Below are positions 5,248 to 8,493 of a DNA stretch of 8,493 nt, one piece after another (positions within the stretch are counted from its first letter, which is position 1; the number at the start of each line of letters is the position of its first letter). The translations under genes and the position numbers were made by a program. The stretch spans positions 1-8,493 of the forward strand of contig JASEHM010000032.1 in NCBI GenBank assembly GCA_030018895.1, read 5' to 3'. The notes below the pieces were generated by a model. That model saw nothing but the letters and a program-made list of their open reading frames with translations. It was not told where the DNA came from and did not search any database. Origin of the DNA: Candidatus Omnitrophota bacterium (GTDB taxonomy: Bacteria; Omnitrophota; Gorgyraeia; Gygaellales; Profunditerraquicolaceae).

Positions 5248-6276
5248 ATGCCTGAATTAAGAAAAGACCCGGTTTTGGGTAGATGGGTAATTATTAGCAC
5301 TGAGCGGGCAAAACGGCCTGATGCATTCAGCAACTCTCTGGCTGAAGCTCCTGTTGAAGGATCATGCCCTTTTTGTGAAGGCAGTGAATCTAAAACCCCT
5401 CCGGAAATTTACGCAATAAGGCCAAAATGTACCCCGCCGAATAGGCCAGGATGGGATTTAAGGGTAGTTCCTAGTATTTCTCCTTTTTTGCGCATAGAAG
5501 GGGAGCTCGAACGCCGGGGTAAAGGCATTTATGACTTAATGAACGGTATTGGCGCGCACGAGATTGTCATTGAAACAAGCCAGCATATCGCCAACATGGT
5601 GGATTTAAGCGAAGAACAAATAGCAAGGGTTATTGATTGTTATATAACTAGGATTTTAGACCTTGAAAGAGATAACCGTTTTAAATATGTTTTGATTTTT
5701 AAAAATTACGGCTGGGTAGCTGGAGCTGGCAGGGTTAGGCATTCAAGATCTCAGCTTATAGCAACACCAGTTAATCCTAAGCGGGTAAAAGAGGAACTAG
5801 AAGGAGCAAGATCTTACTATAACTATCATGAAAGATGCGTGTTTTGCGATTTAATTAAGCAGGAGCTAGAGTCTAAAGATAGGCTGGTGTTGGATATTGA
5901 CGGTTTTATTGCTGTAACCCCTTTTGCCTCAAAGTTTCCTTTTGAAGTATGGATTTTGCCTAAGAAGCATTCTGCTGATTTTACTACCTTAGATCCTGAA
6001 AAGCGCAAGGGCCTGGCTGTTATATTAAAGAAGGTGTTGGCGAAGTTAAAGAAAGGCCTGAATGACCCGCCATATAATTATGTTTTTCATACTGCTCCTT
6101 TCAGGCGCTCAAAGGTTGGTTACTGGAAAAGCATTGATAATGACTATCATTGGCATATTGAGATAATGCCGCGGCTTACCCGCGTGGCAGGGTTTGAATG
6201 GGGCACAGGATTTTATATTTGTCCTTTACCTCCGGAAGAGGCGGCGCGGTTTTTGAGAGAAGTAAATATAGGTTAA
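5248..6276 (+). CDS. GalT-family nucleotidylyltransferase paralogue lacking the catalytic histidine
   Basis: This 342-residue homologue of galactose-1-phosphate uridylyltransferase is closely similar to the next protein along its whole length. The fold and metal sites look preserved: CPFC with Cys40/Cys43, His113 and His165 for a first zinc, and CVFC with Cys197/Cys200, His241 and His301 (YHWH) for a second. The HPHxQ active-site motif is instead HSRSQ (165-169), so the nucleophile that forms the UMP-histidine intermediate is Arg167 (AGA at 5746-5748). AGA cannot come from a histidine codon by one change, and the frame is otherwise undamaged, which argues against a read error or recent decay. 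Insertions after 285 (RRSKVGYWKSI) also distinguish it. The ATG at 5248 gives the same N-terminus as the paralogue (ELRKDPVLGRWVI); its ribosome site is weak. It may be a pseudoenzyme, a heterodimer partner, or an enzyme with different chemistry. Confidence 0.85.
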   Translation: MPELRKDPVLGRWVIISTERAKRPDAFSNSLAEAPVEGSCPFCEGSESKTPPEIYAIRPKCTPPNRPGWDLRVVPSISPFLRIEGELERRGKGIYDLMNGIGAHEIVIETSQHIANMVDLSEEQIARVIDCYITRILDLERDNRFKYVLIFKNYGWVAGAGRVRHSRSQLIATPVNPKRVKEELEGARSYYNYHERCVFCDLIKQELESKDRLVLDIDGFIAVTPFASKFPFEVWILPKKHSADFTTLDPEKRKGLAVILKKVLAKLKKGLNDPPYNYVFHTAPFRRSKVGYWKSIDNDYHWHIEIMPRLTRVAGFEWGTGFYICPLPPEEAARFLREVNIG

Positions 6277-6299
6277 TGCGCACGATGTAATACGAAAAT

Positions 6300-7310
6300 A
6301 TGGCTGAATTAAGAAGAGACCCAATAGTAGGAAGGTGGGTGATTGTGGATACAGAAAATATCCATAAACCCGAAGATTTTGAATATGAGCAATATATTTC
6401 AAAGGGAGGAGAGACCTGTCCTTTTTGTTATGGCAATGAGTCAATGACACCCCCTGAGATAGAGTGTTTCAGAAATCAAGACACATCCTCTAATACCCCC
6501 GGCTGGCAGGTGCGCGTTATTCCTAATAAATTTCCTGCGTTACAGATAGAAGGAGATCTAGAAAGAAGAGGCTTGGGTATATATGATATGCTTAACGGTA
6601 TAGGGGCGCATGAAATTTTGATTGAGTCGCCGTATCATTATAAAGACCTTCCTGAGCTCTTAGATTCTGAAGTTGAAAACATCATCACTATGTCTTGCCG
6701 CAGGGCTAATGATCTTGTAAGAGACAGCCGGTTTAAATATGTAATGATTTTTAGAAACTACGGCCCTGCAGCAGGCGCTTCATTAGAACATCCGCATACC
6801 CAAATTGTTGCCCTTCCTATGGTGCCTAAGAGTGTGGCAGAGGAGATAAAAGGAGGCCAGAATTATTTTGAATACCGTGAGCGCTGTATTTTCTGCGATA
6901 TCATCCGCCAGGAACTTCAGGAAAAAGAAAGGGTGATCTTAGAAAATAAACATTTTGTTTCTCTTTGTCCGTTTGTTTCCCGTTTTCCTTTTGAGATATG
7001 GATAGCTCCTAAGAAGCATAATGGCTGCTATTTCCGCATTTCTCCTGAAGAGATACCATCATTAGCGTCCATATTAAAAGAGACAATTTCAATGGTTAAA
7101 AAAGTATTCGTTAATTTATCGTATAATTACATTATTCATTCTTCGCCGATCAATGGCTCCCTTGGCACAGAGTATTATCATTGGCATATTGAATTTATGC
7201 CTAAGCTTATGCGTGTTGCAGGATTTGAATGGGGGACTGGTTTTTATCTTGACCCCACCCCGCCGGAATTCGCCGCAAAAATCCTGAAAGAGGCATCAGT
7301 TAGCCGGTGA
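6300..7310 (+). CDS. galT: Galactose-1-phosphate uridylyltransferase (GalT family), intact
   Basis: This enzyme is expected to exchange UMP between UDP-glucose and galactose 1-phosphate, or a related hexose-phosphate nucleotidyl transfer, through a histidine-nucleotide intermediate. The 336-residue product carries GASLEHPHTQ with zinc-ligand His164, nucleophile His166 and Gln168, the same numbers as in the E. coli enzyme. CPFC (Cys40/Cys43) and His113 complete the first zinc site. CIFC (Cys196/Cys199), His240 and His294 resemble the second zinc site recalled for Arabidopsis ADP-glucose phosphorylase and absent from E. coli GalT, so the true substrate could be ADP-glucose or another NDP-sugar. 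It starts 23 bases after the paralogue with no good Shine-Dalgarno sequence, and probably depends on upstream translation. Its TGA stop is part of an 8-bp tandem repeat. Confidence 0.9.
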   Translation: MAELRRDPIVGRWVIVDTENIHKPEDFEYEQYISKGGETCPFCYGNESMTPPEIECFRNQDTSSNTPGWQVRVIPNKFPALQIEGDLERRGLGIYDMLNGIGAHEILIESPYHYKDLPELLDSEVENIITMSCRRANDLVRDSRFKYVMIFRNYGPAAGASLEHPHTQIVALPMVPKSVAEEIKGGQNYFEYRERCIFCDIIRQELQEKERVILENKHFVSLCPFVSRFPFEIWIAPKKHNGCYFRISPEEIPSLASILKETISMVKKVFVNLSYNYIIHSSPINGSLGTEYYHWHIEFMPKLMRVAGFEWGTGFYLDPTPPEFAAKILKEASVSR

Positions 7311-7347
7311 GCCTGTGAGCCGGTGTGCCGGTTAGATAGTGAACCGG
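7300..7347 (+). repeat. Six degenerate 8-bp tandem units spanning the galT stop codon
   Basis: Successive octamers are TTAGCCGG, TGAGCCTG, TGAGCCGG, TGTGCCGG, TTAGATAG and TGAACCGG, with consensus TGAGCCGG. The second unit supplies the TGA stop (7308-7310), and the first lies in the final codons of galT. The array ends at the palindrome GTTTATAAAC (7347-7356). A TATAAA inside that palindrome could act as a -10 box for gap, but no matching -35 is seen. Confidence 0.75.
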
Positions 7348-7374
7348 TTTATAAACTTAAGAATGTAAACTAAA

Positions 7375-7382
7375 AAGGAGGT
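7375..7382 (+). promoter_or_regulatory. Strong Shine-Dalgarno sequence of gap
   Basis: AAGGAGGT at 7375-7382 is an almost complete anti-16S match and its last G ends 7 bases before ATG 7389. It decides against the out-of-frame ATG at 7384-7386. It is much stronger than the ribosome sites of the two galT genes, which suggests higher translation of gap. Confidence 0.85.
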
Positions 7383-7388
7383 AATGAA

Positions 7389-8408
7389 ATGGCAGTAAAA
7401 ATTGGTATTAATGGTTTTGGCAGAATCGGAAGGCTTATTTATCGCGCTTCTTTAGTAAAGGAAAACAAGGAATTGGATTTTGTGGCAGTAAATGATTTGC
7501 CGGTTGGCACAAAAACACTGGCGCATTTATTAAAATACGATTCTAATTTTGGGAGGCTTGATGCGGCAATTGAGGCAAGAGAGGACAGCCTCATTGTTAA
7601 TGGAAAAATAATTAAGATCTTAAGCGCTAAGTCACCGGCTGAAATACCATGGAAGGACTATGGAGTAGATATTGTAGTAGAGTCTTCAGGTGTCTTTACT
7701 GATAAAGAAAAATGCCTTGGCCATATTACAAACGGAGGGGCTAAAAAAATTATTATTACAGCTCCGGCAAAAGGGCAGGATATAACGATAGTGCTGGGTG
7801 TTAATGAAAAGTCCTATGACTCTAAGATTCATAATATAATTTCAAATGCCTCTTGTACAACTAATTGCCTTGCTCCAATGGCCAAAGTTCTATTGGATAA
7901 TTTTGGTATCAAGAGCGGATTAATGACTACCATACACTCATATACTAATGATCAAAAAATTTTAGACTTACCGCATAAAGATTTGCGCCGCTCGCGCGCA
8001 GCAGCTGTTTCTATGATACCTACTTCTACAGGCGCGGCCAAGGCAATAGGTGAAGTTCTGCCTGAATTAAAAGGCAGGCTGGATGGCCTTGCTATCAGGG
8101 TTCCTACTCCGGATGTATCGCTTACTGACTTGACCTGTATCGTGGAGAAGGATGCTACGGTTGAGGCGGTAAATCAGGCATACAAAAAAGCCTCTGAGGC
8201 TGATTTAAAAGGAATTTTGCAGTATCTTACTGAGCCGCTCGTCTCAAAAGATTTCCTAGGCTCTAATTATTCCTGCATTCTTGATGCTGAATTAACCAAG
8301 GTGATAGACGGAAAACTCGTTAAGGTTATGGGTTGGTATGACAATGAGTGGGCGTATTCTTTGCGGGTTGTTGATTTGTGCGAGTATATTGTTAAGAGAG
8401 GCCTGTAA
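7389..8408 (+). CDS. gap: Glyceraldehyde-3-phosphate dehydrogenase, type I
   Basis: This cytoplasmic homotetrameric enzyme oxidises glyceraldehyde 3-phosphate with NAD and phosphate to 1,3-bisphosphoglycerate in glycolysis, and runs in reverse in gluconeogenesis. The 339-residue product has the standard length. The Rossmann motif GINGFGRIGR lies at 6-15. VNDL (34-37) places Asp36 at the end of the second strand, which favours NAD over NADP. SNASCTTNCLAP (152-163) carries catalytic Cys156, and His183 (TIHSYTNDQ) is the general base. RRSRAAAVSMIPTSTGAAKA (200-219) and WYDNEWAYS (316-324) are typical. It lies 78 bases after galT and has its own strong ribosome site. It may share the galT transcript or use an unproven promoter in the gap; no terminator is seen between them. 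Nothing in it is damaged. Confidence 0.97.
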   Translation: MAVKIGINGFGRIGRLIYRASLVKENKELDFVAVNDLPVGTKTLAHLLKYDSNFGRLDAAIEAREDSLIVNGKIIKILSAKSPAEIPWKDYGVDIVVESSGVFTDKEKCLGHITNGGAKKIIITAPAKGQDITIVLGVNEKSYDSKIHNIISNASCTTNCLAPMAKVLLDNFGIKSGLMTTIHSYTNDQKILDLPHKDLRRSRAAAVSMIPTSTGAAKAIGEVLPELKGRLDGLAIRVPTPDVSLTDLTCIVEKDATVEAVNQAYKKASEADLKGILQYLTEPLVSKDFLGSNYSCILDAELTKVIDGKLVKVMGWYDNEWAYSLRVVDLCEYIVKRGL

Positions 8409-8493
8409 AAAGCTGAACCCAGATTTTGCATTAGGTTTCGAGGAAAATGGCCTAAATCTTTGTCAAGACAAGGCCTGCGAGCAAAAGAACCGC
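8409..8493. other. Non-coding tail after gap, no gene identified
   Basis: No gene start with a convincing ribosome site is visible: GAGGAAAATG near 8440-8450 opens a frame of only two codons (ATGGCC then TAA). An interrupted inverted repeat (AGATTT...TAGG against CCTAAATCT, about 8423-8460) has no T-run, so it is not called a terminator. A gene could begin beyond the window edge. Confidence 0.4.

Noticed and set aside
8423..8474. A possible terminator after gap from an interrupted inverted repeat and TTGTCAAGACAA
   Set aside because: The stem is broken by a bulge, the second dyad has a loop of only two bases, and no T-run follows either one.
1..8493. CRISPR array, tRNA, rRNA or a known riboswitch
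   Set aside because: No regularly spaced repeats with unique spacers, no cloverleaf with a T-loop signature and no familiar riboswitch core were seen on either strand.

Overview
The window looks like chromosomal DNA of a moderately A/T-rich bacterium. Genes are tightly packed on the + strand, and all supported protein genes read rightwards. No marker here fixes the phylum. The degenerate short repeats at gene ends and the GalT/GAPDH type would suit an uncultured candidate-phylum bacterium (Omnitrophota-like), but that is only an impression.

Layout: (1) 1-131 is non-coding and opens with a strong palindrome of the dispersed-repeat type. (2) 132-1585 holds trpC and trpF, overlapping by 7 bases and encoding two consecutive steps of tryptophan synthesis. 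(3) 1586-1794 is a leader region with a clear intrinsic terminator just before the next gene. (4) 1795-4507 is a compact M-R-M restriction-modification operon: an N4/N6 DNA methyltransferase, a BsaWI-like type II endonuclease and a second N4/N6 methyltransferase, joined by 4-base and 1-base overlaps. (5) About 4515-5073 is a small IS200/IS605-type element with a subterminal hairpin at each end. Its transposase is damaged twice: HUH histidine to arginine, and an in-frame TAA just after the catalytic tyrosine region. (6) 5138-5247 is an extended -10 promoter followed by a perfect 11-bp hairpin. (7) 5248-7310 holds two tandem GalT-family genes. The first has lost the catalytic histidine nucleophile but keeps the visible zinc ligands; the second is intact. 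(8) 7389-8408 is gap (GAPDH) with a strong ribosome binding site. The last 85 bases hold no identifiable gene.

The restriction-modification operon and the insertion sequence together are flanked by a perfect 14-base direct repeat (1582-1595 and 5119-5132). The first copy includes the trpF stop codon. The simplest reading is that a 3.5-kb defence/mobile block was placed between housekeeping genes. The sugar-phosphate genes and gap probably serve hexose-nucleotide and glycolytic metabolism, with the first GalT as a pseudoenzyme, a partner subunit or a protein with a new function. The strongest items for follow-up are the nucleophile-less GalT beside its intact paralogue, the flanked M-R-M island with a terminator in front of it, and the 8-bp tandem repeat that contains the galT stop codon.
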